A DNA stretch of 64,000 nt from Inonotus obliquus (GCA_032164295.1 JAJHTX010000007.1:2144501-2208500); one strand, 5' to 3'. Counted from the first letter of the stretch, positions 10,982 through 23,918 are shown. The notes: generated from the letters alone by a model not told the origin. Made by a program: numbers and translations.

Positions 10982-11209
10982 TCAGCGGCGACTTGTACCA
11001 TTGGTACCATTGGCTTGGCCACCTCCGTTCTGACCACCTCCGTTCTGACCTCCTCCGCCGCCTCCCTCACGGCGTCGCCTTTCTTCTTCCGCACGAGTCG
11101 GCGACGGACTCGGAGCAGCGCTCCTCCTGCCTCTGTCATTGTCGCGGCCTCGACCGCCCTGACCATTCTGGCCTCCACCGTTAGCTTGACCTCCACCGTT
11201 TGTAGCCAT
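10982..11209 (-). CDS. Gly/Arg-rich 75-residue mini-protein (right arm)
   Basis: The protein is identical to the copy at 8,444-8,671; one GGA/GGT difference is synonymous. The 215 bp upstream differ at several positions between the arms, so the coding part is better conserved than its own promoter region. It has the same low-complexity design: Gly/Gln/Asn repeats at both ends, an RG/RD segment and a charged centre. Family not recognised. Two convergently oriented copies facing the loop could give overlapping, complementary transcripts (inference). Confidence 0.55.
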   Translation of the reverse strand: MATNGGGQANGGGQNGQGGRGRDNDRGRRSAAPSPSPTRAEEERRRREGGGGGGQNGGGQNGGGQANGTNGTSRR

Positions 11210-11315
11210 CTTGGACTATAGAATATGTGCTGTTACTTGTGTTTGTTCTTCTGCTTGCAAGTTGCTGCGATTGTTCGCTGGGTTGGATGACTTCCAGAGT
11301 CCATATCCGACCCTC

Positions 11316-11323
11316 CTTTTATA
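11316..11323 (-). promoter_or_regulatory. TATA box of the right-arm mini-gene
   Basis: TATAAAAG on the minus strand, 114 bp before the ATG at 11,209, in the same block as in the other two copies. Confidence 0.7.
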
Positions 11324-12340
11324 CCCTTCCGAGTGTGACTATTCTTTCACCATCTCACGGTACTCATCCACCCAGGTTGCAACATCTAAGAGGAAAGCAG
11401 GCCAAGATTAGAAACGACGCACAGGAGCGCCACCTACTTCGCTGCTAGACGAGCAATTTAGGCACCTGTACTTCACAACTGAGGTCTAATTTTGGAGGAA
11501 ATGGAAATAGATTTCATACTTTCAGCATTCCGACCCGGAGTCTATTTTCAACTATCCTATTCTTGGCCGATCGCTCATACCTAGTTCGAGCAAGAGAATT
11601 TACCGCAACGTTTAACGCGGCACAGCAGCATGGCTCTTCAAGTCGCAGTTTCTGTACTGAACGAAACGCCGCTCATGGCATCCTTGTTCTTGAGGAACAA
11701 GGGGTGGTATCATCATTCCGCTATGCAGGGTTGACAAAGTCGTACCTGGGTATAAATTCCAAACACGTACAACGACCTCTATCAAGACTTATTTTAGATC
11801 GTAAGCGAGTCCAGACGGCGCAATGACTGAGAAACATACTTTGGGCGGGCTACGTGTTCCGCGGTTCTATCTTGAACTCCCGCATCGGCTGAGATGAGTC
11901 TGATCGCCACATAGCATATCGATTCAAAATATCCAGATCTCTATTTTTGAACATAGGAGGCAAGAGGTTAATGCTCCGAGTCTAAGTTCATTGCCGAATA
12001 AAGTCAGTACTGACAATAAGACGCCGTAACAAAGGCTAGATCTCGTAAGGCGCCTTAACAGAGATGACGGACTGGTTTGGAGCATGCTTTGGCCATGATT
12101 CTAGAGCTATCCGAGGCCGAGAAACTGCGCTATTGCCTTTTGTGCTCTCCGGACTCAGGCTTTACGAGAGCTACCATTTTGATGTACAAAATGGACATCC
12201 GCCACGTTACAACCTCGTTATTGCCCTTGAGCAAAGATCAGGCTTCTCCATTAGTCTGGTCTTTCATTGTCTGGTCATCGGAGGTGCTAGCTCCAGCAAA
12301 GATGAAGAGGTCTGGTTCCGATGCAACGCAACCGAAGCAA

Positions 12341-12891
12341 CACGATTTGCCGCCTAGTGCCTGACGACGTTATTATCAACCACGCAAATCTGCGCGAAGC
12401 ATTCTCCCGCGTCCAAGAATTTCAGCATCTTATCAACACCACGTAGTACCCCGCTTCCAAAGTGGAGTGGAGAACCAACTCGTAGCCCGCCTGTCAAGAT
12501 AGGATCGTATCTTCACCAGCACTGCAGGCTTGCCTATACTTTGTCACGTTTCCGGTACCACATGAGCAAGGCCTAGGCAAGAAGAGACCCAATCAGCGGC
12601 GAAGAGTGATAGGGAGGTGTTTGAACATTGTCCGAATTCTCCTTGCACCCCTGAACCAGGACTTGCAGAGCGAGACGAAAGAAATTCGCCAAGAGAGGTG
12701 CGGGAGGAGTAGGAGTCGAAGCTCGCCCTCAGGCGAGGCTGAGATCATCCTGAAATAAATGAACAAGAACAATTGTATTCATATTTGAAAATGGGATGAG
12801 ATAGGTGAATGAATAGTGATATAATAAAGCAGAAACCAAACAAAGGAGACCGAAAGTCCGTTATCGTCTTCATCAATATGATCTTGATGGA
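12341..12891. other. intergenic, nothing recognised
   Basis: Between the outer edge of the right arm and the 3' end of the chitin synthase gene. Short open frames have no recognisable family. The last part should be the 3' UTR of the chitin synthase. Confidence 0.4.
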
Positions 12892-15800
12892 TCATTCGCC
12901 AGCGAACATGCGGACTGTTAAGTATGCTACGGCGCCAATGAAACGGAACACTAGAATGGATTCGCATTATTATCAGCCATATAAAAGTCGATAGATGCGA
13001 CTCACAGGCTAGACCGGCGACTGAGAAGAGCAGGAATGCCATGTATCCAGTGACGGTCGAACTCGCACCATCCTCACTCGCGCTACCTGTTGCAGAGCTG
13101 CAAGAAAAATGAGATGGAGGAAAGGGTAAAGCACTGCGCGTCAGACTTACACAACAATTGCAGCAAGAAGACCCTGAAAGACCACGATAAGCCGATCTGT
13201 TACTAAGAACACGAAAGTGTTGACTTACGTTCGACATAGTCCAGAACAAGAGCACCCTTCATGTAAAGACAATCAATCCATTTTCCGGATAGAAAAGTGG
13301 TCAGAACAAGAAAAGCGTACCTCGTCCTAAACGACTGATAATAATCCTTGTTTGCCTGTTCCGGGTCCTTCTTCGGTACTTCCGGCTCAGGCTTGGTATA
13401 CAGCGTAGTTAGTGCACCCTCGTAAGCAGCATCGATGTCAGCTGTATCCGTTGGTGCATCAACCTCAACTTCGTTGCTCTTCGCGTCCTTCTTCACAACA
13501 CCGAGATCCGTGCTGATTTTGTTATCACCTTTCGTTCCCCATGTAATATCGCTAAAGGGATCATAGGATGAGAAGGGGGTAGAATATGGGCTACTATAAT
13601 GCTTACTGGACGTTCGAGAACTGCAGCATTAACTTTGTTAGCATTGGCAAGCAAGCAAATATGGAGTAGTACGTACAGCATAAACATTCAAAACCGCGAT
13701 ATACGACGGCGCCATCAACAAGTACTGGATGAAGCTAGTAATCATGTGCCATGGCTCGAACTGTCCCATCAGCAGCACATTAGTCGTCCGTAAAAACACT
13801 AGACTGGACCGAACAACTCACGAAAAGCAATGAAGAAATCAAGTACAACCCGATAGTCGCAGCCAGTGAAATGACAATGTTCCTGAAGATCGCATTCCCT
13901 ATGAGATCACCAAAAGTGGTACCACCTTCGCTTTGGTTCTGTACGCTCTTGATACCGATGTATGCCAAGACAATCGCAGCCGCCTAAATTTGCAGCAACA
14001 ACCACATCGTCAGTGCTTTCGAACTATCTTCGAGGAAAAGAAAAGGACGAACAGTCATGTACATAGTGATGAACGCAAACCCAATAAATGCTATGGTATA
14101 TGCGCGTTTTGAGCCTTGAGGACGGTTGCCGAGTGATAAGATGAAGCACAGGAGAAGTAGGCCGAGGTAGAAGAAGTTGAGGATCATGTTCACGATGTTG
14201 ATGCCCCTGATGTTTAATACCGTCTTATCCTCCATACCTGTAGTCAAGACTCTGAACGCGATGTAGTAGTTTGCCTGTCGCGGACACATTCCCCGATGAG
14301 TTAAGTGCGAAATAAACGCGGAAAAAACTCACAAGCGCAAACCACGAAAATATCAAGTTGATAACCTGGTACAACATTTCAATGTGTATCCAGAATTTGC
14401 GCATAAACGTATGGCTCGAGCGATAGATGTATGTGAATTTGACCGTCGAGTGGATAGCAGCGAAGAACGAGCCGTTCAGCCAGCGTCGTCTTTGCGAGAT
14501 CAACTCGGGAACTTGGTCAGGAACGTCTGTAACTGCATAAGCAGACTTGACGTAGTGAAGAATCCATGCACCACCGCGCTTCGAAACGAGTTCCCAGCAT
14601 AGAATCTGTAACCAGTTGAGCCAAACAACGAAAAAGAAGGAAAATAGAACGCACTCGGTCCTCCGCGAGGTACATGTTTGACGTGAAGACATCTGCATCT
14701 CCACCATGCTACAACAAAATGAGCGCACTGACTTGGAAGAACAAGAATTTGGTACGCACAAGCTTCTCTCCCAAGAAGTATTTCTGCAGCGGCCCTTCGC
14801 CTTTCGCGTCGTTTTGTAACGCGATATAACGATAAGCACTGAATGCACCAGGTAACACAGTGATGTACCCAAATATCGACTCCAGAGGTTTATCCAAGAT
14901 GTTTGAGATTTTGTATTCAAAATTCTGTGCGGCAACTGCAACGATCGAAACTTTAAGCTGCGCAATAACCGTACTTCTATCAACCGAAACGTACCTAAAG
15001 GGTTAAGCAAGTGCAGACCCCATTTACCTTTCAACGCAACAATTTCTCCACAAGCACCTCCAACGTTCGAGTTGATATCGAACGCTTTCCAAAGGTGATA
15101 AATAGACGTCGGACCGGGTTGTGTACCAACGTCAAGTAGCACGCAAACATTAGGTTGCAGGATAGGTCCAAAGGCATTGAAGAACCAGCGATGTGAATTG
15201 ATCTTCTTCTGATTATTCTCCTTCAGACAGAAAAGAATCTGTACTGGAACTATTCCCTTCTCGGACCCTTCAAGTTTTCTATTCGGAGTCAGGGATACTA
15301 CAAGTTTGCGTCAGAAATAGGTTGTACCAACGAGAGACGCGCAGTTGCTCACCTTGAGTGGTATACTCGTAAATATGGGCGGCGACAGGCTTCTTGTTGA
15401 CCACGCTCTTCGCGACACCATCCTGGTACGCGCCTAGCGCAGCAATAGCAGACAATGTCCGCGGGTGGATCTTCTTCCGTCCATCGCTCACAATACACAC
15501 GACGACTTTTTTCCACCCATCTGAACCCCACGTTCTCGACCGATTCCTCGTACATAAATGCGCAACGTTCTTCATAACACCATGCATCGTCCGACAAAAC
15601 AACTCATCATCTTCATTGTACATCGTCATCACAATGAACAACTCCGTCCTGCGCGGGGGTTCATACAAAACTTGACGCAATGTAAAACCTTCGTTCATGA
15701 AGTCGTTAGGATCACAGGTTGCTGCGCTGTATCGCATGTGTGTAAATTCGCGTTCGGTACGGAACTGACAACGCTCGAGGAGCTTTTGTGGGACTGGGAC

Positions 15801-16588
15801 GTCAAATACGAGATTCCCGTGGAACAACTCGACTCGCTTCATCGTTTTGTACCGTCTCGGTACACGTTGTGGGATTCGCCCGTATCGAATATTCGTCCCG
15901 TCCTCATTGTCCTCATCGTCATAATATCCATATCCTCCATCTTGCGCAGCAAATCCACCTGGGAACGGTGCCTGACCCGACGTCGTTGAATCTCGTCTTA
16001 AAAGTGGTATATCACCCAAATCATCATCCCTATCTCCACCCTGAGCGTCGTAAGTAGAGAAATGAGAGCTCGAAGGTCGAAGAGGAATAGAAGAAGTCTC
16101 AGGTTGGAGGTAATGTCCACTGTGCCGAGGAGGGGAATGATAGGGGTTGTACACGTCCCCTCCAGGGGGCGGTGGGCTATGCATGGCAGCATGCGGTAGC
16201 ATCGGCGGAGAACTATGCTGCTGACCGAGAGGTGGGGGTGGAGGAGTATGCATCACAGGTGCCACGGGTGGTGGACTTAGCGGGTATCCTCCTGAAGGAT
16301 ACGTCGGCGCGATATTCGGAGTCGCGAATGGATCAGGTAGCTGAGGTGCACCCAGCTGAGGCTGCCCATACGGCGAATTTTCATATGGATTGTGCGTCGC
16401 TGCCATCGATTGAAGATTTGGCGGCTCTTGTGGTCCTCCATATCCTCCTCCTCCGTATGGCTGATAATTATAATGCTGTTGCTGAGCGCCTCGTTGCGCT
16501 TCATCTGCCTAACAACCTCGTCAATATCCCTAATTCCAAGTAAAAGATGTAGAGAAAAACCCAAGCTTACTTCTGGAAAATAGGACAT
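12892..16588 (-). CDS. chitin synthase, class III-like
   Basis: Membrane glycosyltransferase that polymerises GlcNAc from UDP-GlcNAc into cell-wall chitin. It starts MSYFPE at 16,588-16,571, then after an intron ADEAQRGAQ; the N-terminal region is long, Pro/Tyr-rich and disordered. Next come the division-1 N-terminal block ([18 protein letters not shown]), the catalytic region ([42 protein letters not shown]) and the product-binding motif QRRRWLNGS. Several C-terminal membrane spans follow, ending [17 protein letters not shown] before the TGA at 12,892-12,894. About ten exons with short introns. Wording such as [20 protein letters not shown] favours class III over I or II, but without a tree this is an inference. 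All key catalytic motifs are present, so the gene looks functional. Inner junctions were only partly resolved. Confidence 0.92.
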
Positions 16589-16978
16589 GACAGTTTTTAG
16601 TGTCAAAGTCTCTCTGCGGCGCAGTATTTATACGAGTCCCTGTTAACAACGCTGTTAGAGGCAGTGATTGAGCGGCACCTGGCATCACAGCGCGCAGCGT
16701 CTGGTTACAGCTATGGAGGCCAAGAAAGGAAGGTAGATCAGTTACGTCACACAGCCTCTACAAAAGAAAATCCCGAAAAATTGGCTCTTTTGTTGGTCTC
16801 CTCTTGGCAACGACTTTCTCTTGGAATAACTGGCAAGAGCTATAGAAACACTGGCTAAAAAAATCCAAACTTGTATAACTCTAGGGAAATGTATTCGAAG
16901 AACAGAGTAGATATCCAAATCCACTATCCAGGAGATAAAACAGCTTCATCTGAAGATCAAACCGCAGTGATAGCTAAT
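16589..16978. other. intergenic between chitin synthase and flavocytochrome b2
   Basis: About 390 bp holding the promoter of the chitin synthase and the 3' UTR of the next minus-strand gene. No element was recognised. Confidence 0.4.
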
Positions 16979-19018
16979 CTAAAGCTTCGGTAGAATCGGC
17001 TGCCAATCCACACGCTCAACCTAAATAATTTTCTCAGACGCCGAAACACTGCCGGGATGGATGATAGCCTTACCATCTCAGGGACTAGCTCGCTGACTTT
17101 CGTCGCGCCCAGGAGACGCATACCGAGAGTGATCTCGGTTTCGAGAATCTGGACGAGTCGCTCAACACCTTCTTCCCCGTACGCCTTCAGAAGCAGTCAG
17201 CGCGGGGAGAGGGAAAGAGATTGTACATGCATACACTTTGTGCGTAGAGGAATGGTCGACCCATTCCTACAGCCTTTGCACCAAGACATAACGCTTTCAG
17301 GACATCTATTCGAGTATGATCAGTACAATATAATGAAGACTGCGATGGCTACTCACCTGTTCCACGACGTACTCCACCATCTATGTAGACTATACGCGGA
17401 CCTCCATCAGAGAAAAGAAGTTGTGTTCAACGATTATCCGCTGCATACCTTCACATTTCGAGAAAACATCTGGCCGTTGCTTGTGCAGTTTATATAGTAC
17501 CTCCATGGAGGGCATAGAGCTAGAAATAAGGAACATCAAACATCGATTTGCATTGCAGTTTTAATGTCGTACTAATCCAACTGACGGCCTGTAGAAGCAT
17601 CAGCTAATCAATCCGGGGTGTCGAGGGCAAAAGGCACACCTCCATGATTGGATATCAATATACCATCGACACCTGCTTCGGCAGCAAGCACAGCATCCTC
17701 AACGCACTGTATACCCTTGATCACGAGTGGCAGTTTTGTAACACTCCTCAACCAGGGAATAGTCTACAATCCCAGCCCAGATCAGTTACCCCTCAGGAAT
17801 AACAAGAACCAGACTCCTACCTTCTGCCAAGTCATCTCTCGATCAACACTGTTCAACAGCGCCCCCGCCGTTCCTTCTCCTTTCTCATCCGGAGCCGGTT
17901 CCTCTACATCTTGCTCAACCTGAGGCAAATCAGGACCCTCACCACCCTTCCGTGCCATTCTCTCCGCTTCCCTCTCCTGTTCAGCAAGTACAAACGGCGC
18001 ATGAATGTCCATTTCCCTATGCCCCGCAACAGGCGCATCAACAGTCAAGAATATCGCATTATAGCCTAACCTCTCGACTTCGCGAATACGCTCTAATGCA
18101 CGCGCGCCGTCTCCGCCTAGTTTATATAGTTGGAAGAACAGAGGCTGAGAGGGGTTCACTCGGGCTTCAGCGATTTGGGCGTATGATAGTGAGGAGTGGG
18201 AGGAGACCATTTGGATTGTACCCGTCCGCCCGCATCCTCGAGTGATGTTGGCTTCCCCGAGAGGATGACCAAGTTTGGCAAGTGCAGCACCTGAAACAAA
18301 GACGGGTATTGTTGACTTGTATCCTAGAATCGTTGTTGATGGGTTGCAGATAGAAACTGGACGCAGAACACGCGCATTAAAGAAGAAACGCGAAAATGCG
18401 CGTGCATTTTCGTCATATGCTGTTATTATAGATATATCAACCTCGTATTGTATATGTTTGGGCGTACTCACTAACGCAATCATCCCCAGCAGAAGAGTAA
18501 TACGCCCATGCCTTATACGAAAGCACTTTCCTCGCAACCTCTTCCATCTCACGTATGTTCAACACGCGGCTCAGTGGAGGCTTCTCCTTCACGGCCTTCT
18601 CTACGCGTATCTCATCCTGTGTCTTCTTTCTCCCTTTCTTCACTTTGTCTAATGCACTTGCAGAAGAAATGTCAAGCGGACCGAGGTGTTTTGATGGTGG
18701 GAGGTTCTTCGCGAGTGCGTCCGGCGGATGAATGGGTTCATATGCTTCTGTCGCGTCTTTCCCCGCGTACTTGAGGATGATTTTGGCTCCTCCTGGATGC
18801 TCCTATCGAAATTTCCTTCGGGTCAACACAACTATTCAAAGTTACTAATCGTCGGGTACATACCGGAAGGAAATCAGTCACATCGTACACCTTGTTCTGG
18901 ATGATCACCCAGCATGATCTATTATATCAGGTAAACTGAGTGAGCGCGTAGCAAACGCATGATGGAATATGTACTTGGCAGAGTTATGTTGGGCAACCTC
19001 CTCAAGTGTGAGCACCAT
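16979..19018 (-). CDS. CYB2: L-lactate dehydrogenase (flavocytochrome b2)
   Basis: Oxidises L-lactate to pyruvate with FMN and passes electrons through a fused cytochrome b5 domain to cytochrome c. It reads [15 protein letters not shown], then after an intron [18 protein letters not shown], then EHPGG, the heme-binding b5 motif. The FMN-dependent alpha-hydroxyacid dehydrogenase domain follows: [47 protein letters not shown], and the active-site SNHGG+RQLD across an intron. Next come [20 protein letters not shown] and [10 protein letters not shown]. The last exon reads [13 protein letters not shown] before the stop at 16,979. Introns are short with in-frame joins. The start at 19,018 leaves no obvious mitochondrial presequence; an upstream exon may be missing. 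Glycolate oxidase was considered, but the b5 domain argues for the lactate enzyme. Confidence 0.9.
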
Positions 19019-19468
19019 ATCAAACGCACTTGGTGTAGTGAGTAAAAGACGAGCGTTCGTTGGATCATACTAATCAGCGTGTACTTATAGAAAGAAGTAG
19101 AAAATAGTTGGTCCAGATCCGCGGATGAGCTTTCGCGTCATGCGCATCACGAGACTGGACGGAAATATATCGGCCCGAACGGCGCGTTCCCTCTCGGTGT
19201 CATCAAACATACGAGAAAAACAAATTTGAATGTATGCACACAGTAACAAAGACGACAACAATTCGGTGGGTATTGATTAAAGCATTGGGTATGCAAACGA
19301 GTTCCGCGACAACCCGACAAGAAGGTAACTGGGTAACTACGTCCATGTTATTCAGCGCTCATTCTTCCACTCCGGGCCTGAAGCTCCATGATCGGACATT
19401 ATCGATTGTCGAGTGCTGTAACGCAACGCGAGTTCTGAAGAGGAGAGTGCACTGTCTCTTGTCTTCGA

Positions 19469-20995
19469 TTACGTGGAGGCACCTTGTTCGTTGCTAGCCT
19501 CGTTAGACTGACTCGAGCTCGAACCAGCCTCAGTCCGACTCGAGAGTGTATTCGATCCTTCGGGAGCAGAACGATACGGAACTGCGAACTTTATCTCAGA
19601 GGTGTGTGTCGTACTATGTGTGATCTTCCCAATACTGGAGCTATCGTTATTAAATGACTGCCGTAGATTCGACGAGCCGACGGAAATAATGACAGTCGAG
19701 CTCCGCTTGGCTCCGATTTTGCGTATATGCAGGGTGATACGAGACATCATGACTACAGTAACGCTTCGACAGATAAAGGATAGTTAGAAATTGGGGCGCC
19801 TAAAAGCGAAACGACATCAAAGCTCACAGCTGCGTGAACTGTCCGAGGATATTCTTGATATTGGGCTGATAGAAAAGGTACACGTTACAATTACATTAAA
19901 TCATGGAGTAAAGGTACGTACTGATGCCGTCAAAATCATGATCATCATAGCCTACATCTCACATTAGCCCTAAACCCTCGCAAACATAATGAATACTCAC
20001 AAGGTTTGATGAAAATACAACAATGAAATATAGCAGTCCATCAGTCAACAGCGTCTTAATCAGTACGTTGCTCCTTCCAAGGCCCATGTTCGATCCGGAT
20101 TTACGACGAAGTCCGAGCGTCTTATACAAATTAAGAATAACGACAGCTGTGTCGAAGACAAGCGGCGCTGTGGCAGAGAGGGAGGCTAGGTTCAATCTTC
20201 TCGGGTCGAAGATCAAACTACAGCTGTGAATGCTGGCCGTATGAGGCACGGCTTAGCGAAACTGTCAGGAAATGGTGAATTGAGATAGGGAGGTTTCAGA
20301 TACACACGCATTCCATTAGAGAGAAGCCAAGCATAGACTCCCACTTGACCAAGCCAGAGTGTACCTAATATCCCTTGCACGACTCGGCATCTTCCTCCAT
20401 ACACTGCATTGACTCTGCATGCTCAGCATCAGCCTCTATGAGCATGAAAGATGGTCTCCCCTCTTACCGTAAGATCATCATGAGACCTGTCACTCCGAAA
20501 GCAATAATAGTCGTCGCGCCTTCGTACCGTACAAAGTGCTTGCATACGGTTGGAGTGAACTCGAATGACATATATGCTGACAAACAGAATGAGACTTTGA
20601 TTGCTTCACAGGAAACAGGAGGCATGCGTACCGTAAAGGTTCACGGCGAACGCGAAAGGAAAGAAGTAACGATTCTGTAAAGTCATGCTTCAGCACTTTG
20701 CTGCCTTGGCCGGAATGTGTGAATAAAACCCTCACCAGTAGGAACAGATAGATGACTGAAACATGATATCAATGCCATAAAAACAATGGTATAAGCGAGG
20801 AGTTGAAATACTTGGTCCCTTATTGCCCTGCCAAATGTAAGTCACCTCATCCCCGAACGTGATGAGATGGTCGTAAAGCAGAAGCGTGTAACTCGCTAGG
20901 CCGACATACTGCGGTGCATCGTAAAAAGAAGCAGACCATAAGCATCACATCCATTTCTAGATTGATGTACGTGATGCACTTACGCTTGTTGCCAT
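19469..20995 (-). CDS. DUF6533-type multi-pass membrane protein
   Basis: Function unknown. The proposed start MATS (20,995) joins after an intron to YVGLASYTLLLYDHLITF and GDEVTYIWQ, the typical opening of basidiomycete DUF6533 proteins. Further exons contain several hydrophobic spans (for example LVFDTAVVILNLYKTLG and LLTDGLLYFIVVFSSNLV), suggesting about seven membrane passes. The C-terminal tail is soluble and Ser-rich (SSSIGKITHSTTHTSE, EAGSSSSQSNEASNEQG) and ends at the TAA at 19,469-19,471. Family members are abundant in mushrooms and uncharacterised; the seven-span layout has led to a receptor-like guess, which remains inference. It lies divergent from the MFS gene at 21,792. Exact exons need transcript data. 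Confidence 0.65.
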
Positions 20996-21791
20996 CCTTC
21001 ACACCCCATGGACCACGCATGTCAAGATCCGTAGATGCAGGAAATGGAGGGTTGGTTACTTACATGTCCTCCCGTTCGTGAATAATACTCCTCATCTTCG
21101 GGTGATTCCAAGCTGCAATAAGGACAGTGTGACGGGTGATATGAAGAAGTTGGTGAGTCGATACAAGTTCACTCGATCTTTTTGATGTTTTCCGGATAGA
21201 CAATAAGATCATACAATCTCATTTTCGAGACAATTTCGAGCGATTTTGTCCAGCTTCAGTATCCTTCTTACCGGAACTATAGTGGTCTAGACTCGTCTCT
21301 AATTTGCATCCGCGAGAGCTAGTTTAAGACATCGCCACGGCCACATATGTGCACCGCTCTTTCGACGAATGAGACATGCCCTACTAGCTTCCCCTTCGCC
21401 CAACAATGGGCGTTTTTGGACATGAGATGATGAGGGCTATGCACTGAATGCATAGTATGCCACAAACTCTCCTGTAATAAGACCAGAATGGGCTCCTGGC
21501 CACTAAAGAAGTACAGTAGGATGAGGGCGTTAAGCAAAGATGAAACTTGTCGCGTCGAGACTAGTCCACTCAAGATGCCGAAATGCCGAGCACACCACGA
21601 TCACGTGTAAGGTCATATCCAAAATAGGCTTGACGAACTTTAAAATTCTCTCAGAAATTCTTACCCGCATGTTCATTTTTCCCAGCAGCCTGGCTCATTT
21701 CCTATAACATGTCGTCCTCCATCATACTTCCCATCAAGGTCCAGGCGATCTCGAGCCAACGCTTCTTGCCTCTCGGCCGCTCTCTACCGTC
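20996..21791. other. divergent intergenic region (DUF6533 / MFS)
   Basis: About 800 bp between divergent start codons. The first 150 bp may hold an extra 5' exon or UTR of the DUF6533 gene. No repeat or named site was recognised. Confidence 0.4.
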
Positions 21792-23807
21792 ATGAATGTA
21801 CCTTCGTCTACATCCTCGGGTGCTCAAGAGCCGTTACCGAGGCCCTCAAGTGCTGGTGCATCTGACTCCGAGGCTACCGCTGAGGTCCCAGATCCTACGG
21901 CTGAAACTCGAGCTGGATCCAGCGGGAACGTTGGGGTTGAGGAAAAGCAGCGCGTTAGAGGTGGGACGAAGGACTTTAGGTTCTTGCCCATCCCGGAACG
22001 CCTTCAGTATGATTCGGAGCGTGCGTTCAAGTTTACAGTTGCGTTGAATGTGACGTTTGGGATTGCAAGTACTTTCAGTGAGTGTTATCTACTTTGGTTT
22101 ATAATGCAACATGGTGGACTTATGACTAATCGTTCTTGCGTGATTTTTACGGATGCTTAGCCGTTGCGAACTTGTATTACTGTCAACCTTTACTCAGTAC
22201 GTACGTTGGAAGGCTCCGGATTTGCGATGTGATTCTTGACTCTACTACTATGCTACAGTCCAACTGGCTGCATCGTTTGGTGTAACTCACGATGATATAT
22301 CGAGAGTTCCTACGCTGGTCCAGGCAGGGTCAGCTGCCTTCTTTCTTCTCTATTATTATCTAGTAAACTGATCAGATATCATCTAGGTATGCCATTGGCC
22401 TTCTACTTTTGTCCCCGCTGGGAGACTTAGTCCGCCGGCGCCCGCTCTTGCTCCTCCTAGTCCTCCTCTCCGGTTCTCTTAGCATCGGTCTGGCAGTAAC
22501 ATCCTCTTTAGTCATCTTCGAGACACTCTCCTTCCTCGTCGGCATGTTCACCGTAACACCTCAAGTCCTCATCCCACTCGCAGCAGACCTCGCGCCACCC
22601 AACCGGCGCGCATCAGCAATCTCCGTAGTCCTCTCCGGTCTTCTCTTCGGTATCCTCCTCGCTCGAGTTCTTGCCGGTGTAATAGCAGAATTCGTAACTT
22701 GGCGTGTAGTTTACTACATGGCTATCGGTGTTCAATTTTCTGTTCTTGCAGCTTTGTATGTTTTATTACCAGATTGGCCTGCGAAGAACGCTGGGTCTGG
22801 AGTGACGTACCCTGGGATATTGTATACAATGGGGAAATATGCTATGACGGAACCTGTACTTATTCAAGCGAGCATTATGCAGTTTGCTGCTAGTGCTTGT
22901 TTCTCGAATTTCTGGGTTACGTTGACGTTTCTACTTGGTGGACCGCCGTATAACTACTCGACGTGAGCATCCCTATATCCTTCTACAAGAGTGTGGTTCT
23001 GATGGTATTTATCTTTAGGTTGACCATAGGTCTATTCGGCCTCGTCGGTATGCTTGGAGTATGTACAGGTCCAATCGTCGGGAGATTCATCGATAGACTC
23101 GTACATTGGTACGCAGCGCTCTTCGCAACATTCATCCAAATCATCTTCCAAGCTGTACAAACTGGTGCGGGCGGGATTAGCATAGCCGCAGTTATTCTGG
23201 CGTGTTTTGGACTTGATGTAGGGAGACAGATGCAGCAAGTTTCGCTCATTACTGCTGTTTATAAGTACGTTGATTTCAATATGTCCGGTCTGCCATGTTC
23301 GAAGACTTATGGTTTCGGTTCAGTATTTCGGACTCGGCTCGTTCACGAATGAACGCAGTTCTAATCATCTGGGTACGCATTCCCTTCCCTCCTCCTCCTT
23401 TCCTCCTTTATGATACCAACCGTACCTTTCTCTTCCAGATATTTATGGGCCAAGTAACAGGAACAGCAGCTGGAACGAAGCTTTTCCTGCAATTCGGTTG
23501 GAGAGCAGCGGCTGCATTCTCTTTAGGTCTCTACATATTCCAAATTGGAGTATTGATGTTGAGAGGACCGCATTGTGAGAGGTATACGTGGTTTGGAAGT
23601 GAAGGTGGATGGGAGTGGAGGAAGAAGGTTGTTGATGCTAGGAAGAGAGATGTGGCTGACGAGGGGGAGAAGGAGAATAATCGCGATGATGAGAATGGTA
23701 GGAAGAGGGAGGAGAGTGGACACGAAGAGGGGAGGGACAAGGATGAGAAGATGCTTGATGTCGACGTGATTATGAATGACAAGAACGCCCCCGAGCGACT
23801 AGTATGA
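21792..23807 (+). CDS. MFS transporter
   Basis: Major facilitator superfamily permease; substrate unknown. It begins with a soluble Ser/Pro/Glu-rich tail (MNVPSSTSSGAQEPLPRP), then FKFTVALNVTFGIAS opens the first membrane span. A motif-A-like loop GDLVRRRPLLLL follows YAIGLLLLSPL. Later spans include VLIPLAADLAPPNRRASA, VVYYMAIGVQFSVLAALYVL and GPIVGRFIDRLVHWYAALF, where a second GRFIDR loop marks the second half. The last spans (TAAGTKLFLQFGWRAAAAFS) are followed by a long Lys/Glu/Asp-rich cytoplasmic tail ending at the TGA at 23,807. At least six exons are joined by short introns. The tail after the last span, about 90 residues, is unusually long and charged. It resembles the broad-substrate efflux branch of MFS (inference). 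Confidence 0.85.
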
Positions 23808-23900
23808 CAGTGATGCACGGAACGACTTTTCATGTAGTATTCTAACATTCCTCATAGATTCATCTGATCCAGTTGTAGCGATACATTCATAGAGCGGGGA

Positions 23901-23918
23901 TATCTATCTATCTATCTT
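23901..23918. repeat. (ATCT)n microsatellite
   Basis: Four to five copies of ATCT in the convergent spacer between the MFS gene and HEM13. Confidence 0.8.

Larger units (their letters stand above)
10790..12340 (-). repeat. right arm of large inverted repeat
   Basis: Reverse-complement partner of 7,300-8,863. Shared blocks run from TTTCAGGCTTAT at the inner edge to GTTGCATCGG at the outer edge. It carries the second near-identical mini-gene and its TATA box. Confidence 0.85.

Noticed and set aside
14225..15142. 305-residue open frame on the minus strand inside the chitin synthase gene
   Set aside because: It joins one real exon (QRRRWLNGS region) with read-through of introns in other frames; only the exon parts belong to the chitin synthase.
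15394..15989. Overlapping + strand frames opposite the chitin synthase N-terminal exon
   Set aside because: Shadows of the GC- and Pro-rich coding exon on the other strand, without family resemblance.
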